Part shown: piece by piece, positions 27,941-36,670 of the stretch | Layout: the number at the start of each line of letters is the position of its first letter | Position numbering within the stretch: the first letter of the stretch is position 1 | Assembly: GCF_014842995.1 (NCBI RefSeq) | Contig: NZ_JACYXL010000008.1 | Span: 124,001 to 188,000 of the forward strand | DNA from: Rhodanobacter sp. 7MK24 | GTDB taxonomy: Bacteria; Pseudomonadota; Gammaproteobacteria; Xanthomonadales; Rhodanobacteraceae | Direction: 5' to 3' | DNA: 64,000 nt | Notes under the pieces: model-generated | Told to the model about the DNA's origin: nothing | Databases searched by the model: none | The model's input: only the letters and a program-made list of their open reading frames with translations | Position numbers and translations under genes: made by a program

Positions 27941-30226
27941 TCAGGCCACGATGTCGGTGCGCAGCTGGCGGGCGCAGCCCACCATGCGGCGAAGCGCCGG
28001 TTCCACCTCGGCCCAGTCGCGGGTTTTCAGGCCGCAGTCCGGGTTCACCCACAGTTGGCCGGCATCCAGCACCTCCAGGGCTTTGCGAAGCAGGGCCAGC
28101 ATTTCCTCCTGCGTCGGTACGCGCGGCGAGTGGATGTCGTACACGCCGGGGCCGATGCCGTTGGGGTAGCGGAAGCGCACGAAGGCGTCCAGCAATTCCA
28201 TCCGCGAGCGGCTGGTCTCGATCGAGATCACGTCGGCGTCCATCGCGGCCACCGCCTCGATGATGTCGTTGAACTCCGAGTAGCACATGTGGGTGTGGAT
28301 CTGGGTCGCGTCACGCACGCCACCGGCCGTGATGCGGAAGCATTCCACCGCCCAGGCGAGGTAGGTCGGCCAATCGGCGCGGCGCAGTGGCAGGCCCTCG
28401 CGCAGCGCAGGTTCGTCGATCTGGATCGCGCGGATGCCGGCGGCTTCCAGGTCGTGCACCTCGTCGCGCAGCGCCAGCGCGATCTGCCGGCAGACTGTCT
28501 CGCGCGGCAGATCGTCGCGCACGAAGGACCACTGCAGCATGGTCACGGGGCCGGTGAGCATGCCCTTCATCGGCTTGTCGGTAAGCGATTGCGCGAAGGC
28601 CGACCAGCGCACCGTCATCGGCGCGGGTCTTGCCACGTCACCCCAGATCACCGGTGGTTTCACGCAGCGGGAGCCGTAGCTCTGCACCCAGCCGAGCTTG
28701 GTGAACAGGTAGCCGTCGAGTTGCTCGCCGAAGTACTCCACCATGTCGTTGCGCTCGGGCTCGCCGTGCACCAGCACGTCCAGCCCGATCTCCTCCTGGA
28801 AGCGCACCACGCGTTCTACCTCGGCCTTCAGCCGGTCTTCGTAGGCCTTGTCGGCCAGCTTGCCGGTGCGATGCGCGGCGCGTGCCTGGCGCAGTTCGTC
28901 GGTCTGCGGAAAGGAACCGATCGTGGTGGTGGGCAGCGGCGGCAGCGCCAGCACTTCGGCCTGTACGACGCGGCGCGAGGCGTAGGCCGATCGACGCAAT
29001 GCCGATTGCGGACTGAGCGCCTGCAGGCGGCCGCGCACAGCCGGGTTCAGCACACCGGCCTGCCCGGCCTGGCGGTCGAGCAGGGTCTGCTGCGCGAGCA
29101 GCGCGGCTTCGGCTTCGGGATGGCCGGCCAGCGCATCGGCGTAGGCGCGCAATTCTTCCAGCTTCTGCTTCGCGAACGCCATCGAGGCGCGGCGTTCCGC
29201 GGGAAGGGTCGTCTCGGCCTCGAGGTCGATCGGCACATGCAGCAGCGAGCAGGACGGGGCGAGCCACAGCCGTTCGCCACCGAGCCGCGTGTGCGCCTTG
29301 CGCAACAGCGGCAGCACCTGTCCGGGGCGGCTGCGCCATACGTTGCGTCCATCGACCACGCCGGCGCTGAGCACGCGGCCTGCGGGCAACGCATCGAGCA
29401 CGGCATCGAGCTGCTGCGGCGCGCGCACCAGGTCGACATGCAGTCCATCCACCGGCAGCTCCGTGGCCAGCGCCAGGTTGTCGCCCAGGGCGCCGAAATA
29501 GCTGGCGAGCAGGATCCTGGGACCGTTCGCCGCGGCCAGCGCCGCATAGGCCTTGCGGTAGGCGGCGTGGTCATCGGCGTCCTGGTCGAGTACCAGGCAG
29601 GGCTCGTCCAGTTGCACCCATTCCGCGCCGGCTTCGGCCAGCTGGCGCAGCAACTCGGCGTAGGCGGGCAGCAGTCTGTCGAGCAAGGCCAGCCGGTCGC
29701 TGCCGTCCACGGTCTTGGAGAGCAGCAGGAACGACACCGGACCCAGCAGCACCGGACGCGCCCGGTGGCCCAGCGCCTGCGCCTCGCGGAGTTCGGCCAA
29801 CGGCTTGTCGCCGGTCAGGGCGAAATGCTGGCCGGCATGCAGTTCCGGCACGAGGTAGTGGTAGTTGGTGTCGAACCATTTGGTCATTTCCAGCGCATGC
29901 AGATCATGGCCGTCGCGCCGATGGCCGCGAGCCATCGCGAAGTAGCCGTCCAGACGGCTGTCCGCGAAAAGCGCCCGGTAGCGTTCCGGGATCGCGTCGA
30001 ACAGCACGGCGGTGTCGAGCACGTGGTCGTAAAGGCTGAAATCGTTGCAGGGCACGACATCGGCGCCGGCGTCGCGCGCCAGCCGCCAGTGCCGCGCGCG
30101 CAACTCGCGGGCGGCATCGAGCAGGGCCTCGACAGGCGTTTCGCCTCGCCAGTGCGCCTCCAGCGCACGCTTCAGCTCCCGCTTCAGGCCGATGCGGGGA
30201 AAACCAGGATGGGTAACGAGCGACAT
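27941..30226 (-). CDS. metE: Cobalamin-independent methionine synthase
   Basis: A 761-residue cytoplasmic zinc enzyme that transfers the methyl group of 5-methyltetrahydropteroyltri-glutamate to homocysteine, making methionine without vitamin B12. The N-terminal start MSLVTHPGFPRIGLKREL and the C-terminal catalytic half (THMCYSEFNDII with zinc ligands, ISIETSRSRMELL) are as in E. coli MetE, and the length agrees. The start at 30226 is fixed by family alignment and by the Shine-Dalgarno AAGAGGAA six bases before it; a longer open frame runs into the riboswitch and is not translated. Expression should fall when B12 is available, through the cobalamin riboswitch upstream, which implies that a B12-dependent enzyme (MetH) exists elsewhere in the genome. 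Confidence 0.98.
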   Translation of the reverse strand: MSLVTHPGFPRIGLKRELKRALEAHWRGETPVEALLDAARELRARHWRLARDAGADVVPCNDFSLYDHVLDTAVLFDAIPERYRALFADSRLDGYFAMARGHRRDGHDLHALEMTKWFDTNYHYLVPELHAGQHFALTGDKPLAELREAQALGHRARPVLLGPVSFLLLSKTVDGSDRLALLDRLLPAYAELLRQLAEAGAEWVQLDEPCLVLDQDADDHAAYRKAYAALAAANGPRILLASYFGALGDNLALATELPVDGLHVDLVRAPQQLDAVLDALPAGRVLSAGVVDGRNVWRSRPGQVLPLLRKAHTRLGGERLWLAPSCSLLHVPIDLEAETTLPAERRASMAFAKQKLEELRAYADALAGHPEAEAALLAQQTLLDRQAGQAGVLNPAVRGRLQALSPQSALRRSAYASRRVVQAEVLALPPLPTTTIGSFPQTDELRQARAAHRTGKLADKAYEDRLKAEVERVVRFQEEIGLDVLVHGEPERNDMVEYFGEQLDGYLFTKLGWVQSYGSRCVKPPVIWGDVARPAPMTVRWSAFAQSLTDKPMKGMLTGPVTMLQWSFVRDDLPRETVCRQIALALRDEVHDLEAAGIRAIQIDEPALREGLPLRRADWPTYLAWAVECFRITAGGVRDATQIHTHMCYSEFNDIIEAVAAMDADVISIETSRSRMELLDAFVRFRYPNGIGPGVYDIHSPRVPTQEEMLALLRKALEVLDAGQLWVNPDCGLKTRDWAEVEPALRRMVGCARQLRTDIVA

Positions 30227-30232
30227 GAATGA

Positions 30233-30261
30233 TTCCTCTTGCGGATATGGGCAAAGAGGAA
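30233..30261 (-). promoter_or_regulatory. Shine-Dalgarno-sequestering hairpin of metE
   Basis: On the minus strand TTCCTCTT (30261-30254) is perfectly complementary to the metE Shine-Dalgarno AAGAGGAA (30240-30233), with a 13-base loop between. This is the likely expression platform: when B12 is bound upstream the stem can form and block ribosome entry. The link to the aptamer state is inference. Confidence 0.65.
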
Positions 30262-30430
30262 CGAAGGATGGGCAGTGGTTGCTGCTCCGTTGACCTTCGC
30301 CCCCGCGGGCGAACCGGCTCACGCGGGCGCGACGCAACCGCCGCATGGCACGCGGCGGGCGCGGCGCTCCCCGCGGAGAGCCAGGCCGATACAAGCCCGC
30401 GCGCATGCTTTCGCGTGACGCGCAGGCTTC

Positions 30431-30645
30431 GCCGGGGCAGGTCTTCGGGCTCGTGGACGAGGCTGGCTATGCGCCGGCCGCCTACTGTCCGCCGCTTCCC
30501 GGGCATCGAGCCTGAGCTGCAGAAATATCCGAGACGAAACGGATGATTTCCCGCTCAGGCGCTTGCGCCCAGTGCTGATGGCGAAGGTCGTTTCCACATA
30601 CCGCTGCGGGGCAGCGCCGGATTCGCACCGGCTTCCCTTTTAATT
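30431..30645 (-). ncRNA. Cobalamin riboswitch controlling metE
   Basis: The hallmark sequences of the AdoCbl/cobalamin aptamer occur in order on the minus strand: AAAAGGGAAGCCGGTG, the CGAATCCGGC loop, GCTGCCCCGCAGCGG, GCACTGGGC, the late GGGAAG, the GGACAG segment, and finally the B12 box AGCCCGAAGACCTGCC at about 30436-30451. It sits in a 620-base gene-free stretch between metE and the divergent acyltransferase gene. Cobalamin riboswitches before metE are well known: they shut off the B12-independent enzyme when the vitamin is present. Control here is probably at translation through the hairpin at 30233-30261. The 5' boundary is approximate. Confidence 0.93.
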
Positions 30646-30675
30646 TCATCTCTTCATTCGAATAAAGAGATGAAA
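30644..30675 (-). promoter_or_regulatory. 32-bp palindromic operator upstream of the metE riboswitch
   Basis: Two 16-bp arms around a TTCGAA centre match with a single mismatched pair; one arm is TTTCATCTCTTCATTC. The right arm shares 15 of 18 bases with the metK leader site. It lies about 15-45 bases after the predicted -10 box and before the aptamer, a repressor position. The symmetry fits a dimeric regulator such as an ArsR-family SahR/SamR protein (inference); as RNA it could also form a 5' hairpin. Confidence 0.6.
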
Positions 30676-30690
30676 ACCTCGGCGCTGCGC

Positions 30691-30719
30691 AAGGTACGCC
30701 GTGGCGCAGCATCCGTCAA
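30691..30719 (-). promoter_or_regulatory. Predicted sigma-70 promoter of metE
   Basis: On the minus strand, -35 TTGACG (30719-30714), a 17-base spacer and -10 TACCTT (30696-30691). Transcription would start near 30684, just before the palindrome and the riboswitch. Confidence 0.5.
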
Positions 30720-30848
30720 TGGGCGGATGGCCGTCCAAACGCCATGGGGAATTCGACGCCCGGCCTGTCACGCCGTTGACGCAGCAGCGCAACGCAGCCG
30801 TCCCGGTAACCGCGGAATCTTGCGGCAGGCCAAGCCGGGAGACTCGCC

Positions 30849-32573
30849 ATGCAAGCCATCGAGCAGCGTTTGCAGCAACGCTATCCGCACTGGTTCCGCG
30901 GTCACCGCGGGCGACTCGCCGCTCCGCTGCTGCACGGATGGGCCAGCTGGTCGGGGCTGGATGGCATCAATGCCTTCTGTGCGGAGGCGGAGCACGCCGG
31001 GCTGCACGGCTTCGCCTTCGTCGAGGCGGCGCTGCGCTATCTGCAGCTGCGCTACGACGTGGACGAGCAAACGCTGGCGCGCATTCCGCCGCAGGGGCCG
31101 CTGCTGATCGTCGCCAACCACCCTTGCGGCGGGCTCGACGCGTTGGCGTTGCTGGACATGGTGGGGCGAGTGCGTCGCGACGTGCGCATCGTCGCCAACG
31201 AAGTGCTGGCGCTGGTGGAGCCGCTGGCGGAATTGTTGTTGCCCGTGCGCGTGTTCGGCGGCAGCGCCGGCGCGGCCAGCCTGCGCCGGGTGGAGCGCGC
31301 GCTGCGCGATGGCGAATGCGTGATCGTGTTTCCCGCCGGCGAAGTCTCGCGGCTGGGACCAGGCGGCGTGCGCGACACGCGCTGGCGCCCCGGCTTCCTG
31401 CGCTTCGCGCGCCGCACCTCGGCGCCCGTGTTGCCGGTGCGCATCGAGGCGCGCAACTCGGCGTTGTTCTATGGGATTTCCGCGCTATGGCGGCCGGCTT
31501 CGACGGCACTCCTGGCCAGGGAGATGTTCGCGCGGCGCCAGCGCCCGATGCGTCTGTATGTGGGCGAAGCCTTGTCGCTGGCGCAGGACGAGGACGAAGG
31601 CGCGGCGTTGAAACGCATCCGTCACGCGGTCTACGCGAGCGGCCGCAGGCCTGCCGCCGCCCTGGCCGTTGCCGCGGTCGGCCGGCAGCCGCTGGCAGCG
31701 GCCATCGACGCTGACGTGCTGGCGCGCGCGATGGAGGCCACCGAACTGCTCGGCTGCACTGGCGACGGCAAGCAGATCCGCCTGGCGCGCCATGCCGGCG
31801 GCTCTCCGCTGCTGCAGGAAATCGGCAGGCTGCGCGAGTTGAGTTTTCGCGAAGTCGGCGAAGGCACCGGACGCAGCCGTGACCTCGACGCCTACGACGC
31901 GCACTACGACCACATCCTGGTGTGGGATGCGCAGGCGTCGTGCATCGCCGGTGCCTACCGGGTGATGCGCGGCGCCGAGGCGCTGGCGCGCAGCGGGCTG
32001 GCTGGCCTCTACACCGCATCGCTGTTCCGTTACGAGGACGAAGCGGTGCCGCGACTGGCCTCCGGGCTTGAGTTGGGACGGAGTTTCGTGGTGCCCGACT
32101 ACTGGGGCAGCCGCAGCCTCGACTACCTGTGGCAGGGCATCGGTGCATATCTGCAGCGTTATCCGGGCGTGCGCTACCTCTACGGCGCAGTGTCGATCAG
32201 CGCGGCCATGCCGCACGAGGCGAGTGAACGGATCGTGGACTATTACCGGCGCTATTACGGCAGCGCGCAACGGTTGGCCAGTGCGCGCCGGCCGTTCGTC
32301 GCCACGGGAGCGCCATCCGCGCCTGACGGCCAGGACGACGGCAATGCGGCGTTCGACTCGCTGAAGGCGGCACTGGCCCGGCTGGGCGCCTCGGTACCGA
32401 TGCTCTACAAGCAATACACCGAGCTGTGCGAACCCGGCGGCGCGCGCTTCCTCGCCTTCGGCGTGGACCCGGACTTCAGCGGCGCCATCGACGGACTCAT
32501 CGAGGTGGACCTGGAGTGCGTGCGTCCGCGCAAGCGACAACGCTACCTGCAGGCGCGGAGCGTGCCGGCATGA
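30849..32573 (+). CDS. OlsF-like bifunctional acyltransferase (ornithine lipid synthesis candidate)
   Basis: A 574-residue protein with two acyltransferase modules. The N-terminal part (about 75-270) is PlsC-like: NHPCGGLDAL contains the catalytic His/Asp pair in the spacing usual for hemolysin-type members, followed by FPAGEVSR. The C-terminal part (about 320-480) resembles the OlsB/GNAT-like N-acyltransferases that accept acyl-ACP (LRELSFREVGEGTGRSRDLD, LELGRSFVVPDYWG). This arrangement is that of OlsF of Serratia and Flavobacterium, which makes ornithine lipids in two steps. That function is likely but unproven here; a related aminolipid is possible. ATG 30849 follows GGGAG. The stop overlaps the next gene by 4 bp. 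Confidence 0.82.
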   Translation: MQAIEQRLQQRYPHWFRGHRGRLAAPLLHGWASWSGLDGINAFCAEAEHAGLHGFAFVEAALRYLQLRYDVDEQTLARIPPQGPLLIVANHPCGGLDALALLDMVGRVRRDVRIVANEVLALVEPLAELLLPVRVFGGSAGAASLRRVERALRDGECVIVFPAGEVSRLGPGGVRDTRWRPGFLRFARRTSAPVLPVRIEARNSALFYGISALWRPASTALLAREMFARRQRPMRLYVGEALSLAQDEDEGAALKRIRHAVYASGRRPAAALAVAAVGRQPLAAAIDADVLARAMEATELLGCTGDGKQIRLARHAGGSPLLQEIGRLRELSFREVGEGTGRSRDLDAYDAHYDHILVWDAQASCIAGAYRVMRGAEALARSGLAGLYTASLFRYEDEAVPRLASGLELGRSFVVPDYWGSRSLDYLWQGIGAYLQRYPGVRYLYGAVSISAAMPHEASERIVDYYRRYYGSAQRLASARRPFVATGAPSAPDGQDDGNAAFDSLKAALARLGASVPMLYKQYTELCEPGGARFLAFGVDPDFSGAIDGLIEVDLECVRPRKRQRYLQARSVPA

Positions 32574-33397
32574 GGCGCCTCGTCGCGGTGACGCAGCGGC
32601 CATGGAACGCGGTGTTCATTTCCGACGTGCACCTGGGCACGCGGCATTGCCATGCGGCGGAGCTGGCGGACTTCCTCGACGGCCTGCGCTGCAGGCAGCT
32701 GTACCTGGTGGGCGATATCGTCGACCTGTGGTGGATGGCGCAGCGCCGTTCGCAATGGAGCGGTGCGCATACCCGGGTGATCGAGGCGCTGCACGCGCTG
32801 CATGCCCGCGGCACGGAGATCGTCTACGTGCCGGGCAACCACGACCGCCCGTTGCGGCGGGTGTGTGGATTGATGCTGCCCGGCATGCGGGTGCGACGGC
32901 GTGCGGTCCACGTCACCGCCGACGGCCGCCGACTGCTGGTGACGCACGGCGATGACTACGACAACGTCACCCAGTTCGGCGGCCTGCAGGAGCGCCTGGG
33001 TGATTGGCTGTACTACCGCATCCTCACCTGCAACCGCTGGCTCAACATCGCGCGCCGGCGCGCCGGCCTGCGCTACTGGTCGCTGTCGGAATTCGTGAAG
33101 CGGCGCAGCAACGCCGCCGAGCGCTACATCGAGCGCTTCGTGCAGGCCGGCCTCGACGATGTCGCACGGCGCCAGCTCGACGGCATCGTCTGCGGGCACA
33201 TCCACCGCGCCGGACTGATCGAGCGGAACGGCCTGATCTATGCGAACGATGGTGACTGGGTGGAAAGCCTCACCGCGCTGACCGAGGATGCGGACGGCGT
33301 GCTGCGCCTGCTCGGGCATCGTGGCGAGGTGCTCGCCGAGATACCGCCGCGGCTTCGCCTGACGATGCTGGAGTTGCCGCGCGAGCTGGCTGCCTGA
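32570..33397 (+). CDS. LpxH-like metallophosphoesterase
   Basis: A 275-residue calcineurin-type phosphoesterase. The metal-binding motifs are in order: FISDVHLG, GDIVDLWW, VPGNHDRP, THGDDYD and GHIHRAG. The spacing and the DLWW segment put it with UDP-2,3-diacylglucosamine diphosphatase-like proteins. Its sequence and its coupling to an acyltransferase rather than to lpx genes suggest an LpxH paralogue acting on another membrane-lipid intermediate. The start ATG 32570 overlaps the acyltransferase stop (ATGA), so the pair is a translationally coupled operon. Whether it is the genome's only LpxH cannot be seen from this window. Confidence 0.85.
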   Translation: MRRLVAVTQRPWNAVFISDVHLGTRHCHAAELADFLDGLRCRQLYLVGDIVDLWWMAQRRSQWSGAHTRVIEALHALHARGTEIVYVPGNHDRPLRRVCGLMLPGMRVRRRAVHVTADGRRLLVTHGDDYDNVTQFGGLQERLGDWLYYRILTCNRWLNIARRRAGLRYWSLSEFVKRRSNAAERYIERFVQAGLDDVARRQLDGIVCGHIHRAGLIERNGLIYANDGDWVESLTALTEDADGVLRLLGHRGEVLAEIPPRLRLTMLELPRELAA

Positions 33398-33548
33398 AGG
33401 TCCGTGTTTCCTGCCGGCGCGTCGAGGACGGTTTGACGGATTGACGCGGTCTGCCCTCGTCTTGTCACGAGCTTGCCCGCCCGCGGCCGCAGAAGGCATC
33501 GAAAGGCATGCAAGAATCCCTTGCCGCTGGACGGCAAGAGGGACGGTC

Positions 33549-34886
33549 ATGCGCTCGATCTGGATGAAGCTTTCGTTGGCTGTGGCCCTGCTGGGCGTCG
33601 TTCCGCTGGCGTCAGCGGCGGGGTTCGATTGCGCGAAGGCAAAGAGCACGGTCGAACAGAAGATCTGCGCCGATCCCGAGCTGTCACAGCTCGACAGCCA
33701 GATGGCACAGGCGTTTGAACGAGCGCGTGCCAAGGCCGCGTCGCAGTTGGAGGCCTTGTTGCGCGATCAGCGCAACTGGCTAAGTGAACGTAACGAAGCG
33801 GTGTTCGGCCCAGGAGGCGCTTCGTTGTACCAGGAGCGCATTGCGTTTCTTCAGCATGTGTTTGACACGTCGCCAAAGGACGCGCCTCTGCCTGCTGCCA
33901 TCGCGAAGTACCTCACAAGCCAATCGCCCGGAGCACCAAGTTGGGAAAGTGACGGCGCAGTTTTCAAGACGGCAACGGAACAGTCATACGATCCGACAAG
34001 ATCGTTGCCGTTCGATACAGGCCCACTGACCAAGCTGGTTGGCCCAGCGGGTCAATTCCTCAACCCGGAACTGGACCGCCTCGATGCCTTCCGATTGGGC
34101 GCTCTTTCTTCGCAGATTATGTTTGGCAACTGCGAGGGCATGGTGTTTTACATTTTCAGCTGGCGTGATCGGGTAGTGCAGCCTGCTCCTGTGCCAGCGG
34201 TGTTCGACCGTGGCTGCGTAAGTTTGGATGATTCGTACTGGTCGCTCGTGGAATTCGAGGGGCACGCCTACGCCTTGAGCTCGCATGATGACAGTGCTGC
34301 AGCTAACGATATCGAAGTTCAGCAATGGGATGGAAGCAATTGGGCTGACCCGAATAGAGTACATGTGCGTTACGACTACCACACGTCGCTGGAATATGTG
34401 CATTGTGCATGGGCTGATTGCACAGGATTGTCCAATCTGGCTAGCAAGACTCTTGAGCGTTACGTACGCGACCGTGACCCCGACGCGCTAAGTGGCCACA
34501 TTCCGGCCGACGCGCAAGCACAGTTCGAAGCACAGCGAAAACTTGCCGAACAAGATACCGATGTTCAGTACTTTTCCTGGGGCGAGACGGTGGACAGCCA
34601 GGAAGGGCCAGAGAGTTACTACGCCGACCATAAGGATGGCCACGAAAATGGCTTTTCGGGATTCATGAAAGGCGTGTTTTTTCCCATTCGCTGGCATGGT
34701 GAATGGTTGCTGGGTTGCATTGGCCATGCCTCGTTTGTCACGAGTGTCAGCGACGATTGGCTGCTTGGCATATGGCGCCGGGATGGTGACGAATTTGTGC
34801 CGATTCTTGGCATTGTTGCGCCGACGCAGCGCACTCGCTTTCTGCTGGCGGCTTGGTTGCCGGATGCCCGTCCCAATTCGAATTGA
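33549..34886 (+). CDS. Secreted protein with N-terminal LprI/DUF1311 domain
   Basis: A 445-residue protein with a signal peptide (MKLSLAVALLGVVPLASA) followed by an LprI/DUF1311 domain at about residues 24-90 (FDCAKAKSTVEQKICADPEL, then LRDQRNWLSERNEAV). LprI-type domains are known from lysozyme inhibitors, but many members are uncharacterised. The remaining 330 residues match nothing I recognise; they have several Trp/Tyr-rich stretches and few hydrophobic segments, as in a soluble periplasmic protein. From about 33,950 on the codons are visibly less GC-rich than in the neighbours, suggesting acquired sequence or a relaxed accessory gene. Start 33549 follows GAGGGA; the longer frame from 33441 lacks a signal peptide. 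A 7-bp hairpin (33520-33538) precedes the Shine-Dalgarno. Confidence 0.75.
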   Translation: MRSIWMKLSLAVALLGVVPLASAAGFDCAKAKSTVEQKICADPELSQLDSQMAQAFERARAKAASQLEALLRDQRNWLSERNEAVFGPGGASLYQERIAFLQHVFDTSPKDAPLPAAIAKYLTSQSPGAPSWESDGAVFKTATEQSYDPTRSLPFDTGPLTKLVGPAGQFLNPELDRLDAFRLGALSSQIMFGNCEGMVFYIFSWRDRVVQPAPVPAVFDRGCVSLDDSYWSLVEFEGHAYALSSHDDSAAANDIEVQQWDGSNWADPNRVHVRYDYHTSLEYVHCAWADCTGLSNLASKTLERYVRDRDPDALSGHIPADAQAQFEAQRKLAEQDTDVQYFSWGETVDSQEGPESYYADHKDGHENGFSGFMKGVFFPIRWHGEWLLGCIGHASFVTSVSDDWLLGIWRRDGDEFVPILGIVAPTQRTRFLLAAWLPDARPNSN

Positions 34887-34910
34887 CCCTCGATTTGCAG
34901 GCCTAAACCA

Positions 34911-35897
34911 TCACGCCGCCAACAATTCCCCAACCGCCAACGCCTCGAAATAATCACGCACCAGCCGCAACTGCTCCTGCGCACTCTCCGCGCGATTCGC
35001 CACCTGCCGGAACGCGGCATTCTCGGGCCGATCTTTCGCATACCAGCCCAGGTGCTTGCGCGCGATGCGCACGCCGGCCTGTTCGCCATAGAAGGCGTAG
35101 AGGTGTTCCAGATGACCGAGCAGGATCGTCGCCACTTCGGCGTGCGTGGGTTCGGGCAGCAGTTCGCCGGTGGCGAGGTAGTGGGCGATCTCGCGGAAGA
35201 TCCAAGGGCGGCCCTGTGCGCCGCGGCCGATCATCAGCGCGTCCGCGCCGGTTGCGGCCAGCACGTGCCTGGCCTGCTGCGGTGTCGTGACGTCGCCGTT
35301 GGCGAATACCGGGATGCGCACGCTGGCCTTCACCGCGGCGATGGTTTCGTATTCGGCTTCGCCTTCGTACTTGTCGGCGCGGGTGCGGCCGTGCACGGCG
35401 AGCGCGGCGATGCCAGTGTCCTCGGCGATGCGCGCGATGGCCAGTGCGTTTTTGTTCTGGCGGTCCCAGCCGGTGCGGATCTTCAGTGTCACCGGTCCTT
35501 CCACCGCATCCGCTACTGCCTTGCAGATGCGCGCCACCAGCGGCTCGTCCTGCAGCAGGGCGGAGCCCGACCACACGTTGCAGACTTTCTTCGCCGGGCA
35601 GCCCATGTTGATGTCGACGATCTGTGCGCCGTTGGCCACGTTGAAGCGCGCGGCCTCGGCCAGCATCGCCGGATCGTAGCCGGCGATCTGCACGCTCACC
35701 GGCTCGGGTTCGCCCGCGTGGTCCATGCGGCGCAGCGACTTGCGTGTATGCCACAGGCGCGGGTCGGCCGTTGTCATCTCGGACACGGCCAGGCCCGCGC
35801 CCAGCCGCTTGCACAGCAGGCGGAAAGGCTTGTCGGTGACGCCGGCCATGGGGGCCAGCGCCAGCGGCGGGTCGATGCGGTAGGGGCCGATTTGCAT
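34911..35897 (-). CDS. dusB: tRNA-dihydrouridine synthase B
   Basis: A 328-residue FMN enzyme that reduces uridine in the D-loop of tRNAs, using NADPH. The N-terminal APMAGVTDKPFR, the active-site NMGCPAKKV with the catalytic cysteine, the FMN-phosphate motif HGRTRADKYEG and GRGAQGRPWIF are characteristic; the N-terminus MQIGPYRIDPPLALAP is DusB-like. Start 35897 is chosen by this alignment; an upstream ATG would add 25 residues absent from the family. In enterobacteria dusB is followed by fis. Here the next gene on that side is the convergent LprI-domain gene, so no fis operon exists at this place. Confidence 0.95.
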   Translation of the reverse strand: MQIGPYRIDPPLALAPMAGVTDKPFRLLCKRLGAGLAVSEMTTADPRLWHTRKSLRRMDHAGEPEPVSVQIAGYDPAMLAEAARFNVANGAQIVDINMGCPAKKVCNVWSGSALLQDEPLVARICKAVADAVEGPVTLKIRTGWDRQNKNALAIARIAEDTGIAALAVHGRTRADKYEGEAEYETIAAVKASVRIPVFANGDVTTPQQARHVLAATGADALMIGRGAQGRPWIFREIAHYLATGELLPEPTHAEVATILLGHLEHLYAFYGEQAGVRIARKHLGWYAKDRPENAAFRQVANRAESAQEQLRLVRDYFEALAVGELLAA

Positions 35898-35952
35898 GCG
35901 GGTATTGTACCTGCCTGATCTTTTGGACCCGATGAACCGACGGAGGCACTGC

Positions 35953-36570
35953 ATGAACACGATCTGGCGCAAGCGCTCATGGATGCTTTTTTCGCTGTCG
36001 CTGTTGTTGCCGACGTTGGCGCTGGCGCACCACGATCACGGCGACAAGGGCAGCCGCGGGCTGAGCAATGTCACCGTGCTGATCGTGCGGCATGCCGAGA
36101 AGCCGGCCTCGGGCAACGGCTTGAGCCCGCAGGGCGAGCAGCGGGCGCAGGACTACGCCGCCTATTTCGATCCGCTGCAGCTCGATGGCCAGAGCCTGCT
36201 GCCGGGGCGACTGATCGCCACCAGGGACAGCAAGTCCAGCATCCGGCCGCGCCTCACGCTGACGCCGCTGTCGCAGCGCCTCGGCCTGCCGATCGAGCAG
36301 CCGTATGCCGACGCGGACGTGGACAAGCTGGTGAAATCCTTGGGCAAGGACAACCAGTCGCCGGTAGTGCTGATCGCATGGCACCACGGCCACATCGACA
36401 AGCTGCTCGAGGCCTTCGGCGGCGACGCCAAAGCCATCACCGGTCACAAGTCGTGGCCAGGCGACGTATACGACTGGCTGGTTGTGCTGCGCTTCGATAC
36501 GGATGGAAATCTAGATGCCTCGCGCAGCCAACTGGTGCAAGAACACCTGCTTCCAGGCGACGGCGGTTGA
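35953..36570 (+). CDS. Secreted histidine phosphatase family protein
   Basis: A 205-residue protein with a signal peptide (MLFSLSLLLPTLALA) and the phosphohistidine motif LIVRHAEKP at about residues 43-51, where the histidine of RHA should be the transient phospho-acceptor. The second conserved histidine is probably in IAWHHGHIDKL. After the signal peptide comes a His-rich HHDHGDKG stretch that may bind metal. Members of this branch are short and poorly characterised; the substrate is unknown. ATG 35953 follows GGAGG at a good distance. The gene is divergent from dusB with about 55 bases between the starts. Confidence 0.85.
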   Translation: MNTIWRKRSWMLFSLSLLLPTLALAHHDHGDKGSRGLSNVTVLIVRHAEKPASGNGLSPQGEQRAQDYAAYFDPLQLDGQSLLPGRLIATRDSKSSIRPRLTLTPLSQRLGLPIEQPYADADVDKLVKSLGKDNQSPVVLIAWHHGHIDKLLEAFGGDAKAITGHKSWPGDVYDWLVVLRFDTDGNLDASRSQLVQEHLLPGDGG

Positions 36571-36670
36571 CGCACCTGCGATGGGGTGATGCAGATTGGC
36601 TGTGCCAGGGTGCGACGACGTCGAACAAGCCCTAAAATTCTGGAAAACCGCAGGACAGGGTGGGCTTAGG

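Noticed and set aside
28055-30232. Plus-strand frame of 725 codons
   Set aside because: Antisense to metE, which has full-length family agreement and its own riboswitch.
30227-30406. N-terminal extension of MetE by 60 residues
   Set aside because: It would translate GC-rich leader between the B12 aptamer and the Shine-Dalgarno, and has no counterpart in MetE proteins.
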